The notes under the pieces were generated by a model, which made no database searches, had not been told where the DNA came from, and was given only the letters and a program-made list of their open reading frames with translations. Positions 56,268 through 64,000 of a stretch of 64,000 nt of DNA are shown here, in pieces. Source of the DNA: Microbispora rosea subsp. aerata (GTDB lineage: Bacteria; Actinomycetota; Actinomycetes; Streptosporangiales; Streptosporangiaceae). Both the position numbers and the translations under genes were made by a program. Location: NCBI RefSeq assembly GCF_014647835.1, contig NZ_BMPY01000002.1, positions 186,001-250,000 on the forward strand. Direction: 5' to 3'. Within the stretch, counting starts at the first letter, position 1, and each line of letters starts with the position of its first letter.

Positions 56268-57400
56268 AATTCCACTGGTTCCTGCCCACCTCGGGCGACG
56301 GCCGTTCCATCACGGGCGGCGGCCACGGCCTGGCGCGCGTGCACGGACAGGCGAGGGCCGCGGCGACCCGGCCGCCGACGATCGACTACCTCGCCCAGGT
56401 GGCCCGCGCGGCCGAGCAGGCCGGGTTCGAGGCCGTGCTCACCCCCACCGGCACCTACTGCGAGGACGCCTGGCTCGTCACCGCCGCGCTCACCCAGGTG
56501 ACGACCCGGCTGAAGTTCCTGGTGGCGTTCCGGCCCGGCGTGCTGTCGCCCACGCTGGCGGCGCAGATGGCCGCCACCCACCAGCGGATCTCCGGCGGCC
56601 GGCTGCTGCTGAACGTGGTGACCGGCGGGGAGTCGGCCGAGCAGCGGCGGTTCGGCGACCACCTGACCAAGGACGAGCGGTACGCGCGGACCGACGAGTT
56701 CCTCTCGATCGTCCGCGGCGCCTGGAACGGGCCGTTCGACTTCAAGGGGAACTACTACGACGTCGAGGGCGCGACGGTCGCCGAGCGGCCCGACCCGGTG
56801 CCCGAGCTGTACTTCGGAGGCTCCTCGGCCGCCGCGGGCCCGGTGGCGGCCCGGCATGTGGACGTCTACCTCACCTGGGGCGAGCCGCCGTCCCAGGTCG
56901 CGGCCAAGCTCGACTGGATGCGGGAGCTGGCCGCCGCCGAGGGGCGCACGCTGCGCTTCGGCGTACGGCTCCATGTGATCACCAGGGACACCTCCAAGGA
57001 GGCGTGGGCGGAGGCGAAGCGGCTGCTCGACCAGATCTCCCCCGAGGACATCGTGTCGGCGCGGGCCATCCTGTCCCGCAGCGAGTCTGTCGGGCAGCAG
57101 CGGATGCTGGCCCTCCACGAGGGCTTCCGCGGCGGCCGGGTCAGAGACTTGGAGATCCACCCCGGGCTGTGGGCCGGGATCGGCCTGGTGCGCGGCGGGG
57201 CGGGCACCGCGCTCGTCGGCAGCCACAGCGAGGTCGCCGACCTGATCGAGGAGTACGCCTCGCTCGGCCTGGAGGAGTTCGTGCTGTCCGGCTACCCGCA
57301 CCTGGAGGAGGCCCTCTGGTTCGGCGAGGGCGTGCTGCCCGAGCTGCGCCGGCGCGGCCTGCTCGGCGGCGACGCCGGGCCGGTACGGCTGAGCGCCTGA
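56264..57400 (+). CDS. ssuD: FMNH2-dependent alkanesulfonate monooxygenase (SsuD)
   Basis: This 378-aa luciferase-like TIM barrel cleaves the C-S bond of alkanesulfonates, releasing sulfite. The N-terminal MKFHWFLPTSGDGR and the central CEDAWLVTAALTQVT with RLLLNVVTGG match SsuD, and the length is canonical. It overlaps ssuA by 4 bp. The partner flavin reductase SsuE is not in the operon, so a reductase elsewhere must supply FMNH2. Confidence 0.93.
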   Translation: MKFHWFLPTSGDGRSITGGGHGLARVHGQARAAATRPPTIDYLAQVARAAEQAGFEAVLTPTGTYCEDAWLVTAALTQVTTRLKFLVAFRPGVLSPTLAAQMAATHQRISGGRLLLNVVTGGESAEQRRFGDHLTKDERYARTDEFLSIVRGAWNGPFDFKGNYYDVEGATVAERPDPVPELYFGGSSAAAGPVAARHVDVYLTWGEPPSQVAAKLDWMRELAAAEGRTLRFGVRLHVITRDTSKEAWAEAKRLLDQISPEDIVSARAILSRSESVGQQRMLALHEGFRGGRVRDLEIHPGLWAGIGLVRGGAGTALVGSHSEVADLIEEYASLGLEEFVLSGYPHLEEALWFGEGVLPELRRRGLLGGDAGPVRLSA

Positions 57401-57446
57401 CGGCGGGTCCCACCCCCGCGTGCTTCGAGCGCCCCCGCCGCCGTCA
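57398..57446. terminator. Convergent hairpin containing both stop codons
   Basis: A 9-bp stem (57398-57406 with 57438-57446) pairs the ssuD stop codon with that of the convergent PH-domain gene. The loop is 31 nt and may fold further. Confidence 0.5.
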
Positions 57447-57893
57447 CAGGCGGTCGGGGGCCTCGCCGCGTTCGCGGATGAGGGCGGTGAGCTGGGCCAC
57501 CGCCCGGCGCGAGCGTTCCCGCTCGGTGCTCTGGATGCCCATCGCGCCCAGGCTGTTCCCGTCGGCGAGGTCGAGCTTGGGCCAGGGGTCGCCCTCGACC
57601 ATCGTGACGTCGAGCACCTCGGCCCACTCGAAGCGGTGGACCCGCAGCGCGTTCACCACCGTGATGCCCTGCTCGTCCGCCCGCACCCGCAGGCGGCCGA
57701 GCAGGTGCAGCACACCGGCCACCGCCAGGCCGAAGACGACCATGCCCACCCGGTCGGGGACCTTGAACTGCTCCGGCAGGACGACGGCCAGCAGGATCGA
57801 GCCGACCACCATCACCGTCGCCATGCCGTACGCGATGATCGTCGTGATCCGGGGCCGCCAGGTGACGGGCAGCGGCGGCGCGCTCTCAGGCAT
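57444..57893 (-). CDS. PH-domain membrane protein, bPH type
   Basis: This gene encodes 149 aa. Two N-terminal helices (about 15-37 and 48-66) precede a small beta domain with RVRADEQGITVVNALRVHRFEWAEV. This is the pattern of bacterial PH-like domains found in actinobacterial membrane proteins, and this small protein often sits just downstream of ribH. Function is unknown. Confidence 0.82.
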   Translation of the reverse strand: MPESAPPLPVTWRPRITTIIAYGMATVMVVGSILLAVVLPEQFKVPDRVGMVVFGLAVAGVLHLLGRLRVRADEQGITVVNALRVHRFEWAEVLDVTMVEGDPWPKLDLADGNSLGAMGIQSTERERSRRAVAQLTALIRERGEAPDRL

Positions 57894-58004
57894 GACGGCC
57901 TCCGCGGGTCGGCACTGCGCGGCGGCGTACGACGTGCCCGGCCTGCGAGGCCGCGGGCGGATGCTGCGTGATCACCAATGAAGTCTTCCCGGCTCGGCGC
58001 TGCG

Positions 58005-58034
58005 GATGCGATGGCCGCGGATGCGATGGCCGCG
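58005..58034. repeat. 15-bp tandem duplication
   Basis: Two exact copies of GATGCGATGGCCGCG lie in the gap past the ribH stop. Nothing coding is associated. Confidence 0.6.
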
Positions 58035-58055
58035 GCTTCGAGGAGCGGCGCGAGG

Positions 58056-58535
<480 letters not shown>

Positions 58536-58566
58536 TCACCCGACGGTCCGACGCCGATCCGCTCGC

Positions 58567-59826
58567 TCACGATGCCTCCTTGCCGAAGTGCTCGCCGTGG
58601 ATGTCGCGGGGCACGTCGCCGGAGATCTCGTGGCCGAGGCGGTCGCGCTTGGCCGTCAGATATCTCTCGTTGTACGGGTTCATCGCCACCGGCATCGGCT
58701 CGCGGCCCAGCACCTTGATGCCGTATCCGTCCATACCCCGCACCTTGGCCGGGTTGTTGGTCAGCAGCCGCACCGACTTCACGCCGAGGTCGGCGAGCAT
58801 CTGGCCGGCGTTGGAGAACTCCCTGGCGTCCACCGGCAGCCCCAGCTCCAGGTTGGCGTCGACCGTGTCGCTGCCGTTGTCCTGCAGGCTGTAGGCCCGC
58901 AGCTTGGCCAGCAGGCCGATGCCCCGCCCCTCGTGGCCGCGCAGATAGACGATCACGCCGCGCCCCTGCTCGGCGATCATGCGCATCGCGGTGTCGAGCT
59001 GCACGCCGCAGTCGCAGCGCAGCGAGCCGAGCACGTCGCCGGTGAGGCACTCCGAGTGCGCCCGCACCAGCACGTTCTCGCCGTCGCCGAGGTCGCCGTA
59101 CACGAGCGCGAGGTGCTCGCCGCCGTCCAGCGCGCTGGAGTAGCCGTACGCGCGCCACACGCCGTACCGGTTGGGGATGCGCGTCTCGGCGACCCGGGTG
59201 ACCATGCGCTCGGACCTGCGGCGATACTCGATGAGCTGCTCGATGGACACCAGCGCGAGGTCGTGCTCGTCGGCGAACTCGCGCAGGCGCGGCAGGCGGG
59301 CCATCGTGCCGTCGTCGTTGACGATCTCGGCGAGCACGCCCGCCGGGGTCAGCCCGGCGAGCCTGGCGAGGTCCACCGACGCCTCGGTGTGCCCGGGCCG
59401 CACCAGCACGCCGCCCTCCCGGTAGCGCAGGGGGAAGATGTGCCCCGGCCGCACCAGCTCGTACGGCTCGGTGGCCGAGTCGCACAGCGTCCTGATCGTC
59501 TTGGCGCGGTCGGCGGCGGAGATGCCCGTCGTCACCCCGTCCCTGGCGTCCACGCTGATCGTGTACGCGGTGCGCATGCGCTCACGGTTGTCCTGCACCA
59601 TCAGCGGCAGGCCGAGCCGGTCGAGCGTGGCGCCCTCCATGCCCACGCAGATCACGCCGCTGGTGTAGCGGATCATGAACGCGACGAGCTCGGGCGTGGC
59701 CTTCGACGCCGCGAAGATGAGGTCGCCCTCGTTCTCGCGGTTCTCGTTGTCCACCACGACGACGGGCTTGCCGTCCCTGATGTCGGCGACGGCCCGCTCG
59801 ATCGGGTCCAGCCGGATCCCGCTCAT
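58567..59826 (-). CDS. ribBA: Bifunctional 3,4-DHBP synthase / GTP cyclohydrolase II
   Basis: This gene encodes 419 aa. The N-terminal RibB domain has the acidic [13 protein letters not shown] and the [17 protein letters not shown] segments. The C-terminal RibA domain has the zinc cysteines in [16 protein letters not shown] and the RGHEGRGIG region. It supplies both carbon precursors of riboflavin. GAGGAGG precedes the ATG. The preceding gene in the operon is ribM. Confidence 0.96.
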   Translation of the reverse strand: MSGIRLDPIERAVADIRDGKPVVVVDNENRENEGDLIFAASKATPELVAFMIRYTSGVICVGMEGATLDRLGLPLMVQDNRERMRTAYTISVDARDGVTTGISAADRAKTIRTLCDSATEPYELVRPGHIFPLRYREGGVLVRPGHTEASVDLARLAGLTPAGVLAEIVNDDGTMARLPRLREFADEHDLALVSIEQLIEYRRRSERMVTRVAETRIPNRYGVWRAYGYSSALDGGEHLALVYGDLGDGENVLVRAHSECLTGDVLGSLRCDCGVQLDTAMRMIAEQGRGVIVYLRGHEGRGIGLLAKLRAYSLQDNGSDTVDANLELGLPVDAREFSNAGQMLADLGVKSVRLLTNNPAKVRGMDGYGIKVLGREPMPVAMNPYNERYLTAKRDRLGHEISGDVPRDIHGEHFGKEAS

Positions 59827-59902
59827 TCCTCCTCCTCGCCCGACGGCTCGCCGCCGCCCGCACCGATCACGCTGTGCTCGCTCGATCGCTCACCCGGCCG
59901 GC

Positions 59903-60538
59903 TCACGCCACCACCGCCCGCAACTCGCGCGACTGCCGCAGCCAGCCGCGGAACCCGATCATCACCATCACGAAGAACACGCCGTACACCAGGCCGGAGA
60001 CCACCAGCCCGGAACTGAACGCCAGCGGCACGCCGACGAGGTCGACGGCCACCCACACCAGCCAGAAGTCGACCAGGGCCCTGCCCTGCGCCCACGTCGC
60101 CACCGCGCTGCCGACGAAGATGTACGCGTCCGGCCAGGGCGCCCAGGAGACGTTCCAGCCCCGGGAGTTGAGGAAGCCGAACAGCAGCGCGACCACGACG
60201 GTGCCGGCGGCCATGACGCCTGCGAGCGCCGCCCTCTCCCCCGGGCGGGCCGGGCGGACCGGCAGCTCCGCGCCGCCTCGCGTGCCGCGCGACCACCGCA
60301 CCCAGCCGTAGACCGCCAGGACGCCGAACAGCGCCTGCTTGAGCGCGTTGCCGGTGATGTGCGCGCTGATCGACGCCGCGAACAGCAGCACCGACCCGAG
60401 CAGCTGCACCGGCCACGTCCAGATCGTGCGCCTGATCGCGAGCCAGACCGTGCCGAGGGCGCACACGTTGCCCACCAGGTCGGTCCACAGCACCGGCTTG
60501 CCGAACGCGTGGAAGGCCACCGCGTCGGCCCAGCTCAT
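59903..60538 (-). CDS. ribM: PnuC-family transporter, probable riboflavin importer RibM/PnuX
   Basis: This is a 211-aa membrane protein with seven to eight hydrophobic segments. By sequence style it belongs to the PnuC vitamin transporters (nicotinamide riboside, thiamine or riboflavin). Its place between ribE and ribBA downstream of an FMN riboswitch matches RibM/PnuX of Streptomyces and Corynebacterium, which import riboflavin. That substrate is therefore inferred from context. It overlaps ribE by 4 bp (ATGA). Confidence 0.87.
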   Translation of the reverse strand: MSWADAVAFHAFGKPVLWTDLVGNVCALGTVWLAIRRTIWTWPVQLLGSVLLFAASISAHITGNALKQALFGVLAVYGWVRWSRGTRGGAELPVRPARPGERAALAGVMAAGTVVVALLFGFLNSRGWNVSWAPWPDAYIFVGSAVATWAQGRALVDFWLVWVAVDLVGVPLAFSSGLVVSGLVYGVFFVMVMIGFRGWLRQSRELRAVVA

Positions 60539-61140
60539 GCCGCCCCCTCGGCGGTCGCGGCGGTGAGCTTCTCGACGTACTTGGCGATCACGTCCACCTC
60601 GAGGTTGACCGGCTCGCCCGGCTGCTTGCGGCCGAGCGTGGTCAGTTCGAGGGTGGTGGGGATCAGGCTGACGGTGAAGGAGTCCTCGGTCACACCGGCC
60701 ACGGTGAGGCTGACGCCGTCCACGGCGATCGAGCCCTTCTCCACGACATACCGGGCGAGGCTGGCCGGCAGCGAGAGCCGTACGACCTCCCAGTGCTCGC
60801 CCGGCTCGCGTGACAGCACCTCCCCCGTCCCGTCCACGTGGCCCTGCACGATGTGCCCGCCGAGCCGCTGGTCGGCCCGTACGGCCCGCTCCAGGTTGAC
60901 CCGCGAGCCGGGGCGCAGGGCCCCCAGCGACGACCGGTCGAGGGTCTCCTTCATCACGTCGGCCGTGAAGGAGTCGCCCTCGACGCCGGCCACCGTGAGG
61001 CAGACGCCGTTGACGGCGATCGAGTCGCCGTGCCGGGCGTCGGCGGTGACGACCGCGCCGCGCACCGTGAGACGCGCGGAGTCGCCTCGCGTCTCGAGCG
61101 CCACGACTTCGCCGAGCTCCTCGACGATTCCGGTGAACAT
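60535..61140 (-). CDS. ribE: Riboflavin synthase, alpha subunit
   Basis: This 201-aa enzyme dismutates two lumazine molecules to riboflavin. Two homologous lumazine-binding halves are visible. The first starts MFTGIVEELGEV and has NGVCLTVAG; the second has DGTGEV and DGVSLTVAG. Its start abuts the ribD stop codon directly. It overlaps ribM by 4 bp at the other end. Confidence 0.96.
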   Translation of the reverse strand: MFTGIVEELGEVVALETRGDSARLTVRGAVVTADARHGDSIAVNGVCLTVAGVEGDSFTADVMKETLDRSSLGALRPGSRVNLERAVRADQRLGGHIVQGHVDGTGEVLSREPGEHWEVVRLSLPASLARYVVEKGSIAVDGVSLTVAGVTEDSFTVSLIPTTLELTTLGRKQPGEPVNLEVDVIAKYVEKLTAATAEGAA

Positions 61141-62250
61141 TCAGCTCTCCTTAGGGGACTGCGGACGCACGGGGGACTTCGGGCGGAGGACCAGCTTGAC
61201 GTCCGGCCCGATGGGAGCGACCTCGGCGAACTCCAGCCGGTGGATCTCGGTGATCGTCGAGACTCCGGCGGCGCCGAGCGCGGCCGGCCCCGCGCCCAGC
61301 AGCGCCGGGGCGAGGTAGCCGACGACCCGGTCGACCAGGCCCTCCCGCAGGAAGGCGCCGGCGAGGGTGGGCCCGCCTTCGAGCAGCACGCTCACGACCT
61401 GCCTGCGGTGCAGCTCGGCCAGCAGGGCGCGCAGGTCGATCCCGCCCGCGGCGCGCGGGAGCCGTACGGCGAGGTGGGACAGGTGGGCGGGGACCGCCGC
61501 GTCCTCGGCCACGGCGACCAGCGTCGGGGCCTCGTCGTCCAGGACGCGGGCGCCGGCCGGGGTGCGGGCGGCGGAGTCGACGACCACGCGCAGCACGGGC
61601 GTCCGGCGCGGCGGGGCGGGGACGCGGGCGGTGAGCCGGGGATCGTCGGCGAGCACGGTGCCGATCCCGGCGACGACGGCGTCGCTTTCGGCCCGCAGGC
61701 GGTGCACGTCGGCCCTGGCCTCGGGCGAGGTGATCCACTGGCTGGTGCCGTCCTCGGCGGCCGAGCGGCCGTCCACGGTCGCGGCGAACTTCCAGGTCAC
61801 GTGCGGCCTGCCGGTCCGCATGAAGGTCAGCCAGGCGGCGTTGACCTCCTCGGCCTCGGCGGCCAGCACGCCCTCGTCCACCCGTACGCCGTGCCGCCGC
61901 AGGACGGCGGCGCCGCCCGCGGCCTTCGGGTTGGGGTCGGAGACGGCGACGACGACGCGGGCCACGCCGGCCTCGAGGAGTGCGGCGGAACAGGGGCCGG
62001 TCCTGCCGGTGTGGTTGCAGGGCTCGAGCGTCACGTAGGCCGTGCCGCCGCGGGCTCGCTCGCCGGCCTCGCGCAGCGCCACGACCTCGGCGTGGGGGCC
62101 GCCGGCGTAGGCGTGGAAGCCCTCTCCCGCGACCTCGCCCGACGGGTCGAGGATCACGCAGCCGACGACGGGGTTGGGACTGGTGCCGCCCAGTCCCCGG
62201 GCGGCGAGCGCGATCGCGCGCCGCATGTGAAGGATGTCCCCTGAGGTCAC
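61141..62250 (-). CDS. ribD: Bifunctional riboflavin deaminase/reductase
   Basis: This gene encodes 369 aa. The zinc deaminase domain (about 1-145) has PHAEVVAL and PCNHTGRTGPC; the reductase domain follows (about 150-365). Two successive steps of pyrimidine processing are covered. GTG 62250 follows GAGAGGAAG by about 8 nt. It is the first gene after the FMN riboswitch, with a leader of about 140 nt. Confidence 0.95.
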   Translation of the reverse strand: MTSGDILHMRRAIALAARGLGGTSPNPVVGCVILDPSGEVAGEGFHAYAGGPHAEVVALREAGERARGGTAYVTLEPCNHTGRTGPCSAALLEAGVARVVVAVSDPNPKAAGGAAVLRRHGVRVDEGVLAAEAEEVNAAWLTFMRTGRPHVTWKFAATVDGRSAAEDGTSQWITSPEARADVHRLRAESDAVVAGIGTVLADDPRLTARVPAPPRRTPVLRVVVDSAARTPAGARVLDDEAPTLVAVAEDAAVPAHLSHLAVRLPRAAGGIDLRALLAELHRRQVVSVLLEGGPTLAGAFLREGLVDRVVGYLAPALLGAGPAALGAAGVSTITEIHRLEFAEVAPIGPDVKLVLRPKSPVRPQSPKES

Positions 62251-62389
62251 CCCGGTCTTCCTCTCGCCGTTGTCTACGGCGGGCCCCGGGGATCTCCGGG
62301 ATGCGGCCTCGCATCACCGGCACGGACGGCACCGCTGCCGGGCGGCCACACCGGCCGTCCGGCGGCGCCACGGCCGCCCGTTCGCGCGC

Positions 62390-62535
62390 TTCCTCCCATC
62401 CGGACTTTCACCGTCGGTCCTGGAATCTCACCAGGTCCACCGGCCGATGGCTTCGGCCGGGTCGCGGACTGTCACCCCTGGGGGCAGGGGTGTCACCGCC
62501 GGTTCGGAATTACACCGACCCCGGAGCACGCTGCT
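62390..62535 (-). promoter_or_regulatory. FMN riboswitch (RFN element)
   Basis: Reading the minus strand, the conserved RFN blocks appear in order: GGTCGGTGTAATTCCGAACC, then GGCGGTGA, AGTCCGCGACCC, GGTGAGATTCCAGGACCGAC and GGTGAAAGTCCGGATG. A stem of 8 bp (62340-62347 with 62372-62379) lies between the aptamer and ribD and is a candidate expression platform. It lacks a T-run, so control may be on translation. FMN should shut down the rib operon. Confidence 0.95.
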
Positions 62536-62547
62536 CTGCTACCCGCC

Positions 62548-62553
62548 AGTGTA
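62548..62553 (-). promoter_or_regulatory. Candidate -10 box of the rib operon
   Basis: The minus strand reads TACACT at 62553-62548, about 13 nt before the aptamer begins, as expected for a -10. The -35 at 17 nt is weak. Confidence 0.45.
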
Positions 62554-62645
62554 GCCGTGCCCGGCTCGTTGCCGTAGGGCGGGTTTGCGGTGATGTGCGA
62601 CACACGCTTATCAGTTGTTATTAGTTCTCAGCCGTGTGCGGTTTC

Positions 62646-62663
62646 TGTCACAAATCTGTGACA
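62646..62663. promoter_or_regulatory. Perfect palindrome TGTCACA-N4-TGTGACA
   Basis: An 18-bp perfect inverted repeat (7-bp arms, 4-nt centre) lies in the AT-richer 322-bp gap between the rib operon and a divergent ABC permease. It lies about 95 nt upstream of the rib -10 and 160 nt before the permease -10. The arms are in the opposite order to a CRP/GlxR site. The binding protein is unknown. Confidence 0.5.
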
Positions 62664-62822
62664 CAAGAACTTTGATGTAATAAGTAGTGTTCCGCAGCGC
62701 GTATAACCAGGTCAATGAGGCCGCAGGACACAAGCTGATTTACTTTGCACAACGAAGTAAGAACGTGGCGGAAAGCTCGTCTCAAGCGATTGACCGCCGC
62801 GAAATCAGTTGCCAGGGTTCCC

Positions 62823-62828
62823 TATAGT
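62823..62828 (+). promoter_or_regulatory. Candidate -10 box for the ABC permease
   Basis: TATAGT lies 44 nt before the start codon. No good -35 is seen at 17 nt. Confidence 0.35.
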
Positions 62829-62872
62829 CGGATCTCTCCGATCGTTAATGGTCCATCCGGGAGCACCGCACC

Positions 62873-63895
62873 ATGACGTTCCCCTCCTCGACCGCGACCG
62901 ACGCCGCCGCGGAGTCCGCGGACACCGCCGGCTCGGCCGGGTCCGGCACCGCCGCCGTCGTCGGCCGCTCGCCCGGCCAGCTCATGTGGCGCCGGTTCCG
63001 GCGCGACAAGACGGGCGTGATCTCGGCGATCATCGTGCTCGCGTTCTTCGCGATCGCGCTGCTGGCTCCCGTGATCTCCGCGCTGTACGGCAAGGACCCG
63101 TACACGACGTACGGGCAGAACCAGCCCGGCCTGCTCAACGAGTACGGCTATCCGATCGCGCCCAACGGCGGCATCAGCGGCGAGTTCTGGTTCGGCCTGG
63201 AGCCGGGCCTGGGCCGCGACGTGTTCATGCAGCTCGTGTACGGCATCCGCACGTCGCTGAGCATCGCGGTGATCGTCACCGTGATCACCACCGTCATCGG
63301 CGTCGTCATGGGCCTCACCTCGGGCTATCTGGGCGGCAAGACCGACTACGTGATCGGGCGGATCATCGACACGCTGCTCGCGTTCCCCTCGCAGCTCTTC
63401 CTGATCGTCTTCCTGCCGGTCGTCGAGGCCGCGATCGTGCTGCCCGAGGAGGAGACGCCCGTCTGGCTCCGCTACGTGTCGATCTGCGTCGTGCTCACCG
63501 TCCTCGGCTGGGCCACGATCGCCCGCCTGCTGCGCTCGCAGGTGCTGTCGCTGCGGACGCGCGAGTTCGTGGAGGCCGCCCGCGTCACCGGCGCGTCGCC
63601 CGCCAGGATCATCTTCAAGGAGCTGCTGCCGAACCTCTGGACTCCGATCATCATCCAGTCCACGCTCGCGCTGCCGCTGTACGTGGGCTCGGAGGCCGGT
63701 CTCGGCTTCCTCGGCGTCGGCATGACCGAGCCCACCCCCGACTGGGGCCGGATGTTCCAGGTGGGCGTGAACGTCTACCACTCCGACGTGACCTACCTGC
63801 TGTTCCCCGGCGTGTCGATGCTGATCTTCGTCGTCGCGTTCAACCTGCTCGGGGACTCCATCCGCGACGCCTTCGACCCCAAGACAAAGCGCTGA
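62873..63895 (+). CDS. Peptide/nickel-type ABC transporter permease (DppC/OppC-like)
   Basis: This gene encodes 340 aa. The N-terminal Ala/Ser-rich cytoplasmic stretch is followed by RRFRRDKTGVISAIIVLAF (OppC-N domain) and a BPD permease core. The EAA loop is FVEAARVTGASPARIIFKELLPN. DppC-type permeases normally pair with a DppB-type one. Here a gene with a signal-peptide-like start follows in the window, so the second permease may lie beyond it. The substrate is probably peptides; it cannot be read. Confidence 0.9.
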   Translation: MTFPSSTATDAAAESADTAGSAGSGTAAVVGRSPGQLMWRRFRRDKTGVISAIIVLAFFAIALLAPVISALYGKDPYTTYGQNQPGLLNEYGYPIAPNGGISGEFWFGLEPGLGRDVFMQLVYGIRTSLSIAVIVTVITTVIGVVMGLTSGYLGGKTDYVIGRIIDTLLAFPSQLFLIVFLPVVEAAIVLPEEETPVWLRYVSICVVLTVLGWATIARLLRSQVLSLRTREFVEAARVTGASPARIIFKELLPNLWTPIIIQSTLALPLYVGSEAGLGFLGVGMTEPTPDWGRMFQVGVNVYHSDVTYLLFPGVSMLIFVVAFNLLGDSIRDAFDPKTKR

Positions 63896-63927
63896 CCTCA
63901 CGCGCTGTCCCCCATAGGAAGGACCAC

Positions 63928-64000
63928 ATGAGATCGCATAGCAGGCGTATCGCCTCGATCACGGCCGTGCTCGCGGCCGGCGCGCTCGCGCTCGCCGGGT
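63928..64000 (+). CDS. Start of an exported protein, probably ABC solute-binding (partial)
   Basis: The gene starts at ATG 63928 with AGGAAGG upstream, and the window ends after 24 codons. The visible peptide, basic MRSHSRRIAS then an Ala/Leu-rich core, is a signal peptide. The position behind a peptide-type permease suggests the solute-binding protein. This is inference from context. Confidence 0.7.
   Translation, partial: MRSHSRRIASITAVLAAGALALAG

Noticed and set aside
62646-62663. CRP/GlxR-type binding site
   Set aside because: The half sites are in the reverse order (TGTCACA first, TGTGACA second) compared with TGTGA-N6-TCACA, so I do not assign that regulator.

Overview
The window is high-GC actinobacterial chromosome. 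GTG starts are frequent, GGAGG ribosome sites are clear, and genes are tightly packed with 4-bp ATGA/GTGA overlaps. A full dcw cluster with mraZ, sepF, divIVA and murC, an ileS gene under a T-box leader, F420-type oxidoreductases and mycelial-actinomycete families (DUF574 methyltransferase, DUF3040, DUF4031) point to Streptosporangiales/Streptosporangiaceae. That placement is inferred from gene content and order, not from a search.

Layout. 0.2-3.4 kb: a secreted M1 metallopeptidase and a decayed M14 carboxypeptidase. 3.9-5.6 kb: a membrane Ser/Thr kinase. 5.6-7.9 kb: rluA-type pseudouridine synthase, lspA, a TraR/DksA zinc protein and DUF167. 8.0-11.4 kb: T-box leader and ileS. 11.8-33.5 kb (minus strand): the division and cell-wall cluster, transcribed mraZ-rsmH-ftsL-ftsI-murE-murF-mraY-murD-ftsW-murG-murC-ftsQ-ftsZ-yggS-sepF-yggT-divIVA and then an uncharacterised membrane protein with two zinc-finger-like modules. 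33.9-38.8 kb (plus): moxR-DUF58-transglutaminase, divergent from mraZ. 39-44.8 kb (minus): DUF3040, dinB, a methyltransferase, nusB, efp, a Xaa-Pro peptidase and an LLM oxidoreductase. 45-49.7 kb (minus): DUF574 methyltransferase, then a coxD-coxE-xdhC-mocA-like maturation cassette. 49.9-51.9 kb: ArsR regulator divergent from an MFS exporter. 52-53.1 kb: HD hydrolase and DUF4031 joined by a tandem repeat. 53.6-57.4 kb: ssuC-ssuB-ssuA-ssuD for sulfonate use. 58-62.5 kb (minus): an FMN-riboswitch-controlled riboflavin operon ribD-ribE-ribM-ribBA-ribH. 62.9 kb to the end: a peptide-type ABC permease and the start of a second gene.

How it works together. The central cluster makes lipid II with meso-diaminopimelate (MurE carries DNPR), flips or polymerises it (MurG, FtsW, FtsI) and positions septation and polar growth (FtsZ, SepF, FtsQ/L, DivIVA). 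Four GTGG repeats at exact 10-bp spacing overlap the mraZ promoter, which fits MraZ autoregulation. Two RNA switches are readable: a T-box sensing tRNA-Ile for ileS and an FMN aptamer for riboflavin synthesis and uptake.

No CRISPR array, insertion sequence, prophage, rRNA or tRNA gene was seen. The best candidates for undescribed biology are the divIVA-linked twin zinc-module membrane protein (11.8-14.0 kb), the long basic N-terminal tails on FtsI and FtsL, and the perfectly phased mraZ operator. The 82-bp tandem repeat at 52.6 kb and the ArsR-linked palindrome at 50.2 kb also deserve attention.
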